Positions 24,190 through 33,411 of a stretch of DNA of 57,240 nucleotides are shown here, piece after piece (positions within the stretch are counted from its first letter, which is position 1; each line of letters starts with the position of its first letter). The stretch is from Oscillospiraceae bacterium (lineage in GTDB: Bacteria; Bacillota; Clostridia; Oscillospirales; Acutalibacteraceae). Position numbers and translations under genes: made by a program. The stretch covers positions 1 through 57,240 of the forward strand of contig SVOK01000010.1 in NCBI GenBank assembly GCA_015066445.1, read 5' to 3'. The notes below the pieces were generated by a model. It saw only the letters and a program-made list of their open reading frames with translations. It was not told the DNA's origin and searched no databases.

Positions 24190-25731
24190 ATGCCCTATAT
24201 TATCGGTGGCATTGTCGCTTTAGTATGTGCTGTAGTCGGATTTTTATCCGGTTCTATATATCGCCGCAAGTCGGCAGAGTCTACCATTGGTTCTGCTGAA
24301 GACGAGGCAAGACGCATATTAAACGACGCTATTAAAAATGCCGAACAAAAGAAAAAAGAAGCTTTGCTTGAAGCAAAGGATGAAATTCACCAGCTCCGTC
24401 AGGAAACCGAAAGGGATTTGAGGGAGCGCAGAAGCGAGGTTCAGCGTCAAGAACACCGCATTCAGCAAAAGGAAGAATCTCTTGACCGCAAGACAGATAA
24501 CCTTGAAGCAAAAGAAGAAAAGTTAGCTGCCCGTGCAAAAGAGATTGATGCTCGCATTGAAGAATGTGACCGCATTAAGCAGAGCCAGATGGATTTGCTT
24601 GAAAAAATTTCAGGTTTTACTAAGGAGCAGGCTAAAGCACATCTTTTAGAGATGCTTGATGGTGAGCTCACACACGAAAAGGCTGTCAAAATTATGGAAT
24701 TTGAGCAGCAAACCAAGGAAGATTCGGATAAAATCGCTAAGAATATTATCGGTCATGCTATTCAGCGTTGTGCTGCTGACCATTCTTCTGAGATGACTGT
24801 ATCTGTAGTAGCACTGCCTAACGATGAAATGAAGGGTAGAATTATTGGTAGAGAGGGTAGAAATATCCGTGCTCTCGAAACTGCTACAGGTGTTGACCTT
24901 ATCATTGATGATACACCTGAAACCATAACCCTTTCAAGCTTTGACCCTGTAAGACGTGAAATTGCGCGTGTGGCACTTGAAAAGCTTATTCTTGACGGAC
25001 GTATTCATCCGGGCAGAATTGAAGAAACTGTTGCTAAGGCTACTGCTGAGGTAGAGGCTACCATCAAGCAGGAGGGCGAGCGTGCTATGATTGAAGCTGG
25101 TATACACGGCATTAATCCTGAGCTTGTTAAGTTGCTCGGTAAGCTGCGTTACCGCACAAGCTACGGTCAGAATGTTTTAAATCATTCTTTAGAGGTTTGC
25201 CACCTTTCTGGTCTTATGGCTGCTGAAATGGGCGCAGATGTTACTCTTGCAAAGCGTGCAGGATTACTTCACGATATTGGTAAGGCCCTTGACCATGAGC
25301 AGGAGGGCTCACACATTCAGCTCGGTGTTGAGGCAGCTAAGAAGTACCGTGAGAATGAAACTGTGCTCAATGCTATTCATGCTCACCATGGCGATGTTGA
25401 GGCTAAGTCACTCATAGCATTTATTGTTCAGGCGGCTGACGCTATTTCTGCGGCACGTCCCGGAGCCAGAAGAGAGAATATTGAAAGCTATATCAAGCGT
25501 CTTGAAAAGCTTGAGGAAATTGCAAACTCCTTTAACGGTGTTGAGACCTCATTCGCTATTCAGGCTGGACGTGAGGTTCGTATTGTGGTTAAGCCTGAGC
25601 TTGTTTCAGATGACCAGATGGTGCTTATCTCTCACGAAATTGCTCAGCGTATTGAAAATGAGCTCGAATACCCCGGTCAGATAAAGGTTAATGTTATCAG
25701 AGAGAGCCGTGCGGTAGATTACGCAAAATAA
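24190..25731 (+). CDS. rny: Ribonuclease Y
   Basis: This 513-residue endoribonuclease initiates mRNA decay at the membrane. It has an N-terminal membrane anchor (residues about 3-22), a long coiled coil rich in Glu, Arg and Lys (about 35-150), a KH domain ([19 protein letters not shown], about 217-235) and an HD domain with [14 protein letters not shown] (about 356-369). Length is typical. GGAGG lies upstream of the ATG. Confidence 0.97.
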   Translation: MPYIIGGIVALVCAVVGFLSGSIYRRKSAESTIGSAEDEARRILNDAIKNAEQKKKEALLEAKDEIHQLRQETERDLRERRSEVQRQEHRIQQKEESLDRKTDNLEAKEEKLAARAKEIDARIEECDRIKQSQMDLLEKISGFTKEQAKAHLLEMLDGELTHEKAVKIMEFEQQTKEDSDKIAKNIIGHAIQRCAADHSSEMTVSVVALPNDEMKGRIIGREGRNIRALETATGVDLIIDDTPETITLSSFDPVRREIARVALEKLILDGRIHPGRIEETVAKATAEVEATIKQEGERAMIEAGIHGINPELVKLLGKLRYRTSYGQNVLNHSLEVCHLSGLMAAEMGADVTLAKRAGLLHDIGKALDHEQEGSHIQLGVEAAKKYRENETVLNAIHAHHGDVEAKSLIAFIVQAADAISAARPGARRENIESYIKRLEKLEEIANSFNGVETSFAIQAGREVRIVVKPELVSDDQMVLISHEIAQRIENELEYPGQIKVNVIRESRAVDYAK

Positions 25732-25750
25732 ATAATAAGGATTAGTTGTT

Positions 25751-26404
25751 ATGAACGAACGTATTGAACGTGTTATAGCAGCTCTTCGCAAAAACAATAT
25801 GCAGGGTATTTACGTACCCTGCATTAATGATATTACGAAGACTGTAGAAAATTTGATTTTTGATGGCGCTGTTATTACAGCAGGCGGTTCTGTGTCTCTC
25901 AAGGAAAGCGGAGTATGGGATTTAATAAACAAAGAAAATTATAATTTCCTCGACCGCAATCGTGAGGGGATTACCGCTGATGAAAAGCAAGAGGTTTTTC
26001 GCAGAGTAATAGGCTCTGATTTTTATTTTTGTTCTACCAATGCGCTTACGGAAAACGGTGAGCTTTTAAATGTTGACGGTTTTGCAAACCGAATTGCCGC
26101 CATTGCATTTGGCCCCAAAAAGGTTATAATGGTGGTGGGTGCAAATAAAATCGTTAAGGATATTAACGAGGCCTTTTTAAGAGTAAAGAAAATTGCGGCG
26201 CCGAAGAATTGTGTAAGGCTTGGAATTGAAAGTCCTTGCGCTAAGCTTGGGCATTGCGTGGCACTTGAAAAGAGCGATAATCCTGATTTTACTGACGGCT
26301 GTGGTTTTGAACGCCGCATTTGCGCTAACTATCTTATAAGTGGAAGACAGCAGGTTAAGGACAGAATAACAGTTATAATCTGCGGAGAAGATATGGGATA
26401 TTAA
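25751..26404 (+). CDS. LUD domain (lactate utilization-type) protein
   Basis: This 217-residue protein is a stand-alone LUD/DUF162 domain: VITAGGSVSLKESGVWDLI (about 39-57), a FYFCSTNALTENGELLNVDG core (about 93-112) and VGANKIV. LutB and LutC in L-lactate oxidation share this domain, but no LutA or LutB gene is nearby, and single-domain versions are common in anaerobes with unknown substrate. It follows rny by 20 bp and is closed by a strong terminator. The C-terminal half has several cysteines (C153, C165, C171, C187, C194 approximately). Confidence 0.85.
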   Translation: MNERIERVIAALRKNNMQGIYVPCINDITKTVENLIFDGAVITAGGSVSLKESGVWDLINKENYNFLDRNREGITADEKQEVFRRVIGSDFYFCSTNALTENGELLNVDGFANRIAAIAFGPKKVIMVVGANKIVKDINEAFLRVKKIAAPKNCVRLGIESPCAKLGHCVALEKSDNPDFTDGCGFERRICANYLISGRQQVKDRITVIICGEDMGY

Positions 26405-26437
26405 AAAAATGAGCTCATTAGATGAGCTCATTTTTTT
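26405..26437. terminator. Bidirectional intrinsic terminator
   Basis: AAATGAGCTCAT (26407-26418) and ATGAGCTCATTT (26422-26433) form a perfect stem with A and T runs outside, between the convergent LUD gene and the AbrB-type gene. Confidence 0.92.
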
Positions 26438-26696
26438 ATTTTATTTCTTCGTCTTTAAGATTTTGCAATTTGGCTATACAGTCCACACAAACATTGTGTC
26501 TGCCGAATTTAACGCTTTCGTTAAGGCTGTCACAAAATATGCAGGTGGGACGGTATTTTTTAATAATAATAGCATCGTTTTCCAAAAAAATCTCGAAGCT
26601 GTCAACATCGTTTTCAACCTGAAGCTGCTTGCGCATTTCCTTTGGAATTACCACACGACCCATTTTATCAACCGCTCTTACAACACCTTTTGCCAT
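26436..26696 (-). CDS. AbrB/SpoVT-type regulator with C-terminal zinc-ribbon-like motif
   Basis: This 86-residue protein has an N-terminal swapped-hairpin DNA-binding domain (VRAVDKMGRVVIPKEMRKQL, residues 5-24), as in AbrB, Abh and SpoVT transition-state regulators. The C-terminus has CIFC (about 53-56) and CVDC (about 71-74), a four-cysteine pattern that could bind zinc. AbrB-type proteins act as dimers or tetramers. It lies upstream of no co-directional target here; ung is encoded 70 bp upstream on the same strand. Confidence 0.88.
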   Translation of the reverse strand: MAKGVVRAVDKMGRVVIPKEMRKQLQVENDVDSFEIFLENDAIIIKKYRPTCIFCDSLNESVKFGRHNVCVDCIAKLQNLKDEEIK

Positions 26697-26766
26697 AATT
26701 TTTTACCTCCATATAGGATTTGGTACCTAAATGGATTTTATCACAATCGGCATTAATTGTCAATAG

Positions 26767-27426
26767 TTACCAATTAATGACAGGAAGTGCGGATTCGGTA
26801 AGTATCTGGTTAGTTTTTGAGAAATGTTTACAACCCAAAAAGCCTCGGCTTGCAGAAAGGGGGCTTGGGTGCACAGACAACAGCTTTTTGTGGATAGGGT
26901 TTGTTATTATTTCGGCCTTTTTTTGAGCATAAGCGCCCCAAAGCAAAAACACAACGGGGGTTGTCTTTTTATTTAATTCGCTGATAACTCGGTCGGTGAA
27001 GGTTTCCCAGCCCATATTCTTATGGCTTGTGGGCTGTCCCTCACGGACGGTTAGCACCGCATTAAGGAGTAAAACACCCTGTTTTGCCCAATCGGTAAGC
27101 TCACCGTGATTTGGAATAGGCTTTCCTATATCGGAGTTAAGCTCTTTAAATATATTTTTAAGTGAGGGCGGTGGAGCAACTCCTTGCTTTACAGAAAAGC
27201 ATAGTCCGTGTGCCTGACCTTCACCGTGATAAGGGTCCTGACCTATAATCACAACCTTGGTATCTTTGAAAGAGGTGTATTTAAGGGCGTTAAAAATATC
27301 GTGCATATCAGGGTAAATTTTCTGTGTAGAGTATTCTTCCTTTAAAAAAACACGTAACTTTTTATAATAAGGCTTTTCCCATTCGTCAGCTAAAATATTA
27401 TCCCAATCGTTACCAATATGTACCAT
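26767..27426 (-). CDS. ung: Uracil-DNA glycosylase
   Basis: This 219-residue family 1 UDG removes uracil from DNA. The water-activating loop GQDPYHGEGQAHGLCFSV (about residues 61-78), NAVLTV, and the minor-groove intercalation loop HPSPLSASRGFLG (about 186-198) are intact. Length is normal. Confidence 0.97.
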   Translation of the reverse strand: MVHIGNDWDNILADEWEKPYYKKLRVFLKEEYSTQKIYPDMHDIFNALKYTSFKDTKVVIIGQDPYHGEGQAHGLCFSVKQGVAPPPSLKNIFKELNSDIGKPIPNHGELTDWAKQGVLLLNAVLTVREGQPTSHKNMGWETFTDRVISELNKKTTPVVFLLWGAYAQKKAEIITNPIHKKLLSVHPSPLSASRGFLGCKHFSKTNQILTESALPVINW

Positions 27427-27443
27427 AAAATACCTCCGGTAAA

Positions 27444-27625
27444 TTAAAGCTTATGCGATTGCATAAGCTTTAATAATTCGTAATTATGAATTCGGAATTA
27501 GGAATTAAATGTGTGCCGCTTTGGCGGCACGATTATATATCATTTAGCATTGCTAAATACCTTTAATTCCGAATTACGCATTCCGAATTCCAAATTATTA
27601 ATGTTTATCTATGATAAACATTAAT
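27444..27625. mobile_element. Inverted-repeat element between lysA and ung, MITE-like with hairpins
   Basis: Two imperfect 39-bp terminal inverted repeats (about 27472-27510 and 27562-27600, built from GGAATTA/GAATT words) enclose hairpins GTGCCGC/GCGGCAC (27513-27530) and ATTTAGCA/TGCTAAAT (27542-27558). Perfect hairpins flank the unit: TTAAAGCTTATGC/GCATAAGCTTTAA (27444-27473) and ATTAATGTTTATC/GATAAACATTAAT (27597-27625). No frame of note. Such GAATTA-rich repeats are common between genes of Clostridia. Confidence 0.6.
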
Positions 27626-28921
27626 TTATATATCAAGCTTTATAATGTCCTCAAAGGTTTCTCGCTTTACAGCTAAATAGTCCTTGCCGTCCTTTAGCAT
27701 TATCACAGGAGGGCGGGGGATACGGTTGTAATTAGATGCCATTGAATAGTTATATGCGCCTGTTGTGAGAACAGCTAAAATCTCACCTCGTTGAGGCTTG
27801 GTGATTTTAAAGTCCTCGCCTATAAGGTCGCCCGATTCACAGCATCTGCCGGCAACAGTAGCGGTGTAATTCTTTTCTTCGTTAGCGCGTGAGGCTAAAA
27901 TTACGGTGTATTCCGACTCATAAAGCGCAAAACGGGGATTATCTGCCATACCACCGTCAACAGAAACATAATTTTTATATTCCTTTATCTCTTTAACACC
28001 GCCAACGGTATAAAGAGTCATACCCGCATCTGCAACAAAGCTTCTGCCCGGCTCCATATGTATTACAGGAACAGAGAGTCCGAGCGCCTCACACTGACGG
28101 TTAACAGCATTTGCAACCTCGGCAATTTTTTCGTCGTAATCAATTACAGGGTCGCTTTCGACATATCTTACGCCAAAACCGCCACCGAGATTAAGCATTT
28201 CTGCGGTATAACCTAATGTGTCCTTAATATCCTTAATGAATTTAAGCATAATTTCGGACGCAGTAACAAAGGGCTCGCTTTCAAAAATCTGTGAACCGAT
28301 ATGGCAGTGAAAACCGCAAAGCTTAATATTTTTAAGGCTTAACAGTTTTTTTGTTGCCTCTTTTGCCTGACCTGTTTCAATAGCTATGCCAAATTTAGAT
28401 TCGACCGAGCCTGTAGAGATTTTTTTATGGGTATGAGGGTCAATGCCGGGTGTTACACGGAGTAATGCCTTTTGAGTTATACCCATTTCGCCTGCAATAT
28501 TATTAAGAGCGAGCATTTCCTCCTCGTTATCAATAACAAAGTATCCGACACCCCTTTCTATTGCAAAGCGAATGTCACTATCGGTTTTGTTGTTGCCGTG
28601 AAAATAGGCTTTTTCCATAGGAAAGCCAGCTTCCGACGCAGTATAAATTTCACCGCAGGAAACAACATCAATATCTGCGCCTTCTTCTGCCATAATTCTG
28701 TAAATCTGCTTTGTTGAAAACGCCTTGCTAGCAAATTCGGGAACGGAATTTTTGGGGAAATATTTTTGCATTGCATTTTTATAAATGCGAACACGCTCTC
28801 TGATTTTATTTTCGTCCATAAGATACAGCGGTGTGCCGTATTTCTCGGCTAATTCCACCGTGTCAAGTCCTGCAAAGGTTAAATGACCTTTTTCGTTTAC
28901 TGAAACATTATCACATATCAT
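27626..28921 (-). CDS. lysA: Diaminopimelate decarboxylase
   Basis: This 431-residue fold-type III PLP enzyme converts meso-diaminopimelate to L-lysine. The PLP lysine lies in EFASKAFST (about K64), HCHIGSQ follows near 199, the phosphate-binding GGGFGVRY near 246, and CCESGDLIGED near 360 with the catalytic Cys. It overlaps dapA by 4 bp and shares its lysine riboswitch. Confidence 0.96.
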   Translation of the reverse strand: MICDNVSVNEKGHLTFAGLDTVELAEKYGTPLYLMDENKIRERVRIYKNAMQKYFPKNSVPEFASKAFSTKQIYRIMAEEGADIDVVSCGEIYTASEAGFPMEKAYFHGNNKTDSDIRFAIERGVGYFVIDNEEEMLALNNIAGEMGITQKALLRVTPGIDPHTHKKISTGSVESKFGIAIETGQAKEATKKLLSLKNIKLCGFHCHIGSQIFESEPFVTASEIMLKFIKDIKDTLGYTAEMLNLGGGFGVRYVESDPVIDYDEKIAEVANAVNRQCEALGLSVPVIHMEPGRSFVADAGMTLYTVGGVKEIKEYKNYVSVDGGMADNPRFALYESEYTVILASRANEEKNYTATVAGRCCESGDLIGEDFKITKPQRGEILAVLTTGAYNYSMASNYNRIPRPPVIMLKDGKDYLAVKRETFEDIIKLDI

Positions 28922-29805
28922 ATATTAATACCGACTTTACGCATTTCGTTATAAAGGATTTCTCTTGTAGCTTCCTCCATAGGGGTTAAGGGGAGTCTTA
29001 AATAATCCTCACAGAAGCCCATTTTAGCCATAGCCGCTTTTACGGGAATGGGATTAACCTCGCTGAAAAGGGCATTTATAAGGGGCAAATACTCTAACTG
29101 CATTTTGCAGGCGCCCTTAACATCACCCTCGGCGAACTTTTTGCACATAAGTGAGGACTCCTTAGGCAGAAGATTTGAAAGCACAGAAATACAGCCCTTT
29201 CCGCCTAATGACATAATCGGAACCACCTGATCGTCGTTACCGGAATAAATGTCAATCTCGGCACCGCAAAGGGCAGCGATTTCAGCTATCTGAGAAATGT
29301 TTCCGCTTGCAGCCTTGATTGCGGCAATGTTGGGGTGCTTTGCAAGTGCGGCTACTGTTTTTGGTGTCATTCCAACGCCTGTTCTTGAGGGAACATCATA
29401 GAGAATTACAGGAACGGTAGATTTATCCGCAATAACGGTAAACATTTTAATAAGACCGTTTTGTGTAGCCTTATTATAATAAGGTGTAACTACAAGCACT
29501 GCGTCAACACCGACAGTGCAAGCATATTCTGTAAGCTCCAAAGCATACGCAGTATCGTTAGAGCCGGTGCCTGCAATAATGGGAACACGCTTATTTGCAC
29601 GCTCGACAGCAAAGCGGATAGCCTCTTTGTGCTCATCATCTGTAAGGGTTGAGCCTTCACCTGTTGTTCCACAGATTACAAGACCATTAATCCCTTCTTC
29701 TATCTGCCAGTCTATAAGCTTGCCAAAGGCTTCATAATCAATACCGTCAGCAGTGATTGGTGTAATAAGAGCGGTTGCCATACCTTCAAAAACTGTTTTT
29801 TTCAT
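28918..29805 (-). CDS. dapA: 4-hydroxy-tetrahydrodipicolinate synthase
   Basis: The protein has 295 residues from the ATG at 29805, chosen because AAGGAAG lies upstream; the longer frame would run into the riboswitch terminator. This aldolase-type TIM barrel condenses aspartate semialdehyde with pyruvate, the first committed step to diaminopimelate and lysine. GTTGEGSTL (about 43-51), the Tyr in VTPYYNKATQ, and the Schiff-base lysine in IAAIKAASGN (about 163) are present. Confidence 0.96.
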   Translation of the reverse strand: MKKTVFEGMATALITPITADGIDYEAFGKLIDWQIEEGINGLVICGTTGEGSTLTDDEHKEAIRFAVERANKRVPIIAGTGSNDTAYALELTEYACTVGVDAVLVVTPYYNKATQNGLIKMFTVIADKSTVPVILYDVPSRTGVGMTPKTVAALAKHPNIAAIKAASGNISQIAEIAALCGAEIDIYSGNDDQVVPIMSLGGKGCISVLSNLLPKESSLMCKKFAEGDVKGACKMQLEYLPLINALFSEVNPIPVKAAMAKMGFCEDYLRLPLTPMEEATREILYNEMRKVGINI

Positions 29806-29842
29806 TCTTAATACTTCCTTTTCAAAGACATATAAAATACAA

Positions 29843-29868
29843 TAAAAAATAGCCGATTGCTCGGCTAC
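29843..29868 (-). terminator. Riboswitch-controlled terminator upstream of dapA
   Basis: On the minus strand TAGCCGA and TCGGCTA (29861-29867 and 29850-29856) form a stem around GCAA, followed by a T-run. It lies between the lysine aptamer and the dapA ribosome binding site: the expression platform. Confidence 0.88.
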
Positions 29869-29920
29869 CAAAAATCAGAAAAAACACGCATATATAATAT
29901 GCGACAAGGGTTCTGTTTTT

Positions 29921-30080
29921 CGATAGCTCTCCGCAAATGCGACAGTAAGACAGATATTATTCCGAATTACCAAGCTAAATATCCGCCGATATTTGCTTTC
30001 GGCGACCGCTCCTTTCACTTTTGACATCTTTCTGCCGAAATTAACATCCAAAAGCTACTGATAGCTAATCGCACCTCTAC
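29921..30080 (-). promoter_or_regulatory. Lysine riboswitch (L-box)
   Basis: On the minus strand the aptamer starts AGAGGTGCGA near 30079, contains the conserved GTGAAAGGAGCGGTCGCCGA core and GGCGG segment, and ends GGAGAGCTATCG at 29921, matching the L-box consensus. Lysine binding should favour the terminator at 29843-29868 and switch off dapA-lysA. Confidence 0.9.
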
Positions 30081-30090
30081 CTTTTAGAAC

Positions 30091-30119
30091 AATTTAACAT
30101 ATAAGGAGCTGTTTGTCAA
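30091..30119 (-). promoter_or_regulatory. Promoter of the dapA-lysA operon
   Basis: On the minus strand, TTGACA (30114-30119), 17-bp spacer, TAAATT (30091-30096), ending 11 bp before the lysine aptamer. Confidence 0.82.
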
Positions 30120-30126
30120 GCCCTAA

Positions 30127-30612
30127 TTAACCGAAAATAAGCGAAGCGGCGCCGTAGCTTACAAAAGCTATAATAATACCCGCTCCTACAACACCAACCA
30201 CAATTGACGGAAAAGCTTTTTTAAGCGGCATATCAAGCATAGCCGCAACCAAAGCCCCTGTCCAGGCACCCGTACCTGGTAATGGGATAGCAACAAAGAG
30301 TGCGAGTCCCCAAAAAGCGTATTTTAAAACCTTTGCTTTATTCTTATCTGCCTTAGCTTCCATTTTGTCCACTACCTTATTAAGCTTTGGACTGGTTTTA
30401 CGCATCCAGGCAAAGATTTTTTTGATAAAAAGAATAATAAATGGAACTGGAATAAGATTACCTATAATCGCAACAGGAATTGCTATCCAAGGGGAAAGTC
30501 CTGCTCCTGTGGCAGTGGGAATAGCACCTCTTAACTCTATAACAGGTACCATGGAAATAAAGAGGGTCATAATAATTTGCCCCCAAAGGGTGCTCCATAA
30601 AAACTTAAACAT
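30127..30612 (-). CDS. Small multi-drug export family (COG2426) membrane protein
   Basis: The protein has 161 residues from the ATG at 30612 (GGAGG seven bases upstream). It has about four or five hydrophobic segments with the family's SMVPVIELRGAIPTATG near residue 17, a mid-protein GLALFVAIPLPGTGAWTGAL and a glycine-rich C-terminus. The family is annotated for drug export, with little functional proof. It follows the flippase gene, overlapping the region of that gene's stop by only a few bases. Confidence 0.85.
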   Translation of the reverse strand: MFKFLWSTLWGQIIMTLFISMVPVIELRGAIPTATGAGLSPWIAIPVAIIGNLIPVPFIILFIKKIFAWMRKTSPKLNKVVDKMEAKADKNKAKVLKYAFWGLALFVAIPLPGTGAWTGALVAAMLDMPLKKAFPSIVVGVVGAGIIIAFVSYGAASLIFG

Positions 30613-30614
30613 AA

Positions 30615-32024
30615 CTACCTCCGTTTTAATATTGGTGATAAAATTTTGCTGACACAAGCGATTAAGAATTTATAGTTTATTATAGCTGTTAATAATACGC
30701 ACAATATCTCTATCGGTATCCAGAATTTTGGGCTTAGTATCATAATCACTGCCTCTACAAAAATTATGATAGTATTGGCTGCAATATGACCGCTGTAAAG
30801 CTTAAAGGGGATATATTTTCGTGAATTAACCGCACGTATAATGAAAACTACGAAATAACTGAAAACAGTTGCTATTGCTGCACCCTGAACACCAAACTTT
30901 GAGGGGATAAGGATAAAATTGCAGATAATGTTTATCAGTGCGCCTATCATAGCTGTTATAAAGGAAATACCACTTTTTTTGTTTACCACGTAAACTGTAC
31001 CCATAAATGAGGTGAAGGCGGTAAACACCATAGAAACCGACAAAAGCGGAATATATTTCCAGGCTTCGTAATAATCATCAGTAGTTAGTATTTTCATAGC
31101 GGGTTTTGCAAGGGCTATAACCACAGTGCCCGCTAAAAACATAACCGCTTGAAAGGAACGCCATACCTGACTGAAAAATTCAGCGTGCTCGGTTTTGTCA
31201 CCCTCAGATTCGGTAACGGCAGAAAATTGCCATGCCTGCATAAAAATGGTTGATACAAGGGTGAGAAGAGTGGGCAGTTTATATGATACGGCATATATAC
31301 CGTTAGCGTCACTGCCTATCATAGCGTTGACCATATATCTGTCCGAAACGCTTGTTATCCACCAAAAAACTGTGGTTGGGATAAGCGGTATGCTATATTT
31401 AAGCATTTGCTTTAGTACGGATTTTTGAAGTTTAAATGAGAACTGCCGCCATAGCTTTTCCTTTAATATAAGGAAAACTGTGCAAAGTCCGTCAGCTATT
31501 ACAACTGATAATACATACCCTGTAACTCCCATATTGAATTTTGCTAAAAAAACAATATTAAGAGTAATTACAAGCGCAGTGTTTATTATACCCTGAACTG
31601 CAAAGAGAGCGGTTTTACCTTCGGCTCTTATAAACTGAGAACAGAGCGCATGGTAGCAGGAAGCCATAGTGTAAATCACAATAAGCCAGATATAGCCTTT
31701 AAAATCCTTTACGATGCCGAGAAGCGGAGCTATTGCAAAAAACATAAGCGCTCCGACTGTAATAGCCATAAAACCATAGGTAAAAACACTCTTTTTATGG
31801 GCATTACTGTCAAGCGTGAAGCGGAAAACTCCCTCGGTTATACCAAAAGAAATTATCGGGAATAAAAGATTTGCTGTTTGGGTTATAAGGTCGGCAGTAC
31901 TGTAATCCGACGGGGTAAGATAATCGGTATAAAATCTTACCATTAAGAAAACAAGTATTTTAGAGCCGAATGTACCTAAGCTTATAAGCAAGGTATTTGA
32001 TAAAAGGGTTTTATATTTGTTCAT
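30615..32024 (-). CDS. Polysaccharide/lipid-linked oligosaccharide flippase (MOP superfamily)
   Basis: This 469-residue protein has about 12-14 membrane segments with the N-terminal pattern NTLLISLGTFGSKILVFLMVRFYTDYLT split over the first helix. The fold (RfbX/Wzx, MATE-like) moves lipid-linked glycans across the membrane. No glycosyltransferase cluster is adjacent, so its substrate is unknown. First gene of a two-gene unit with the small export family protein. Confidence 0.87.
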   Translation of the reverse strand: MNKYKTLLSNTLLISLGTFGSKILVFLMVRFYTDYLTPSDYSTADLITQTANLLFPIISFGITEGVFRFTLDSNAHKKSVFTYGFMAITVGALMFFAIAPLLGIVKDFKGYIWLIVIYTMASCYHALCSQFIRAEGKTALFAVQGIINTALVITLNIVFLAKFNMGVTGYVLSVVIADGLCTVFLILKEKLWRQFSFKLQKSVLKQMLKYSIPLIPTTVFWWITSVSDRYMVNAMIGSDANGIYAVSYKLPTLLTLVSTIFMQAWQFSAVTESEGDKTEHAEFFSQVWRSFQAVMFLAGTVVIALAKPAMKILTTDDYYEAWKYIPLLSVSMVFTAFTSFMGTVYVVNKKSGISFITAMIGALINIICNFILIPSKFGVQGAAIATVFSYFVVFIIRAVNSRKYIPFKLYSGHIAANTIIIFVEAVIMILSPKFWIPIEILCVLLTAIINYKFLIACVSKILSPILKRR

Positions 32025-32137
32025 TAATTTTCACCTTTTTTAATTCTTAGATAATGTTACTATATATTTTTGCGGCTGTCAACTGAAAAAAAGGTGTTAT
32101 TTGTAAAATAACTATAGACTTTTTTGAAAGTGTAGTA

Positions 32138-32143
32138 TATAAT
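32138..32143 (+). promoter_or_regulatory. -10 element upstream of the 32204 lipoprotein
   Basis: A perfect TATAAT lies 61 bp before the ATG. The best -35 is TAGACT (32115-32120) 17 bp away, a weak match. Confidence 0.4.
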
Positions 32144-32203
32144 AGATTTATTAAATTGATGAGGTTGGGCTTCGGCTTAGCTGAAACCTTTCGGAGGTAG
32201 AAA

Positions 32204-33295
32204 ATGAAAAACTTTAAAAAAATTATTGCTTTGGCTTTGGCGGCTCTGATGCTGCTTTCTTTTGCAGGCTGCCACAAAAAAGATGAAGTGGCTGTAACTG
32301 TAGGAGATGTGGAATTCACTTCTGCTTACTATATGTGTGCTCTTATCAATGCCGATTCAGAGGCAAAGAGTAAGGTTTATGAAAATCTTACCGAGGAAGA
32401 GCAGCAAAGCGGTGATATTGATTATTATTCCCAGAAGATAGACGATAAGGATTACGTTGAATGGGTAGAAGATACCGCTATGGATAGTCTTAAGACTATT
32501 GCTGCTTACAAAACCCTTTGCAAGGAAAACAAGGTAGAGGTTAAAGAGGAAGATCTTAGCAACGCAAAGATGTATGCTTCTTATTATTGGTCAAACTATG
32601 GCTATGCTGCTTACTTTGAGCCTAACGGTGTAAGTCAGGATACATATACCAAGTATATGGAAGATTCCTATTATTCTGAGGCTTATTTCGAGCATCTTTA
32701 TGGTGCTGAGGGTGAAAAGGCTGTTGCAGAAGATGAAGTAAAAACAAAGATGTATGAGAATTTTGTTATAGCAAACCTTCTCACCGCAAACTATACTTCT
32801 GAAATGAAAGATGCGGATAAGACTGCTTTAAAGGATAAGTTTAATGCTTATGCCACAGCTCTCCAAAACGGAAGCCGCACCTTTAAAGATGTTTACGATG
32901 AATACAATAACGTTACCGAGGAAGAAAAGGACACTGCAACCTCTGAGGAAGAAAGCGATACTCCAAAGCCCAAGGACGAATATGCAAGCATTATCGGTGC
33001 TGAGGATACAGGTTATGACGCCGAGTATTATGAAGCTGTAAAGGCAATGGCTACAGGCGAAGTTAAGGTAATTGAGCTTGAAGAGGGTGCTGGTCTTGTG
33101 TTAGCTGTAAAGCAGGATATTGCCGCTGATGAATATTATCTTACAACTCTTGATATGACTGTTCGTCACCTTATTAAAGACGATGAGTTTGAAAAGGCTG
33201 TTAAGACCTATGCAAAGGATATGAAGGTGGATATCAACAAATTTGCTGTTAAGCAGTTTAAGGTTAAGAAGATAATCGAGCCATCTTACAACTAA
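32204..33295 (+). CDS. Secreted lipoprotein, foldase-like N-terminus
   Basis: This 363-residue protein has a lipoprotein signal peptide with lipobox SFAGC (Cys about residue 23). Its mature start VAVTVGDVEFTSAYYMCALI resembles the beginning of SurA/PrsA-like chaperones, but no parvulin PPIase domain is seen. An acidic, Thr/Glu-rich linker lies around residues 235-260, and the rest is helical with many Lys, Glu and Tyr. CGGAGG precedes the ATG. Function unknown; extracellular folding or substrate binding is possible. Confidence 0.8.
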   Translation: MKNFKKIIALALAALMLLSFAGCHKKDEVAVTVGDVEFTSAYYMCALINADSEAKSKVYENLTEEEQQSGDIDYYSQKIDDKDYVEWVEDTAMDSLKTIAAYKTLCKENKVEVKEEDLSNAKMYASYYWSNYGYAAYFEPNGVSQDTYTKYMEDSYYSEAYFEHLYGAEGEKAVAEDEVKTKMYENFVIANLLTANYTSEMKDADKTALKDKFNAYATALQNGSRTFKDVYDEYNNVTEEEKDTATSEEESDTPKPKDEYASIIGAEDTGYDAEYYEAVKAMATGEVKVIELEEGAGLVLAVKQDIAADEYYLTTLDMTVRHLIKDDEFEKAVKTYAKDMKVDINKFAVKQFKVKKIIEPSYN

Positions 33296-33302
33296 GAAAT
33301 AT

Positions 33303-33326
33303 ACCCCGCAGTTTCTGCGGGGTTTT
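33303..33326 (+). terminator. Intrinsic terminator after the lipoprotein
   Basis: ACCCCGCAG (33303-33311) and CTGCGGGGT (33315-33323) with TTT after. Confidence 0.88.
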
Positions 33327-33352
33327 AAATTTGCGGTTTTTATTTAAAGGTA

Positions 33353-33381
33353 TTGTAAATTTTGAGTTTAAATGGTAAAAT
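33353..33381 (+). promoter_or_regulatory. Promoter of trkA-trkH
   Basis: TTGTAA (33353-33358), 17-bp spacer, TAAAAT (33376-33381), 30 bp before the trkA ATG. Confidence 0.65.
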
Positions 33382-33411
33382 ATAAAAAGAATTTTACTGC
33401 GAGGTTATACT

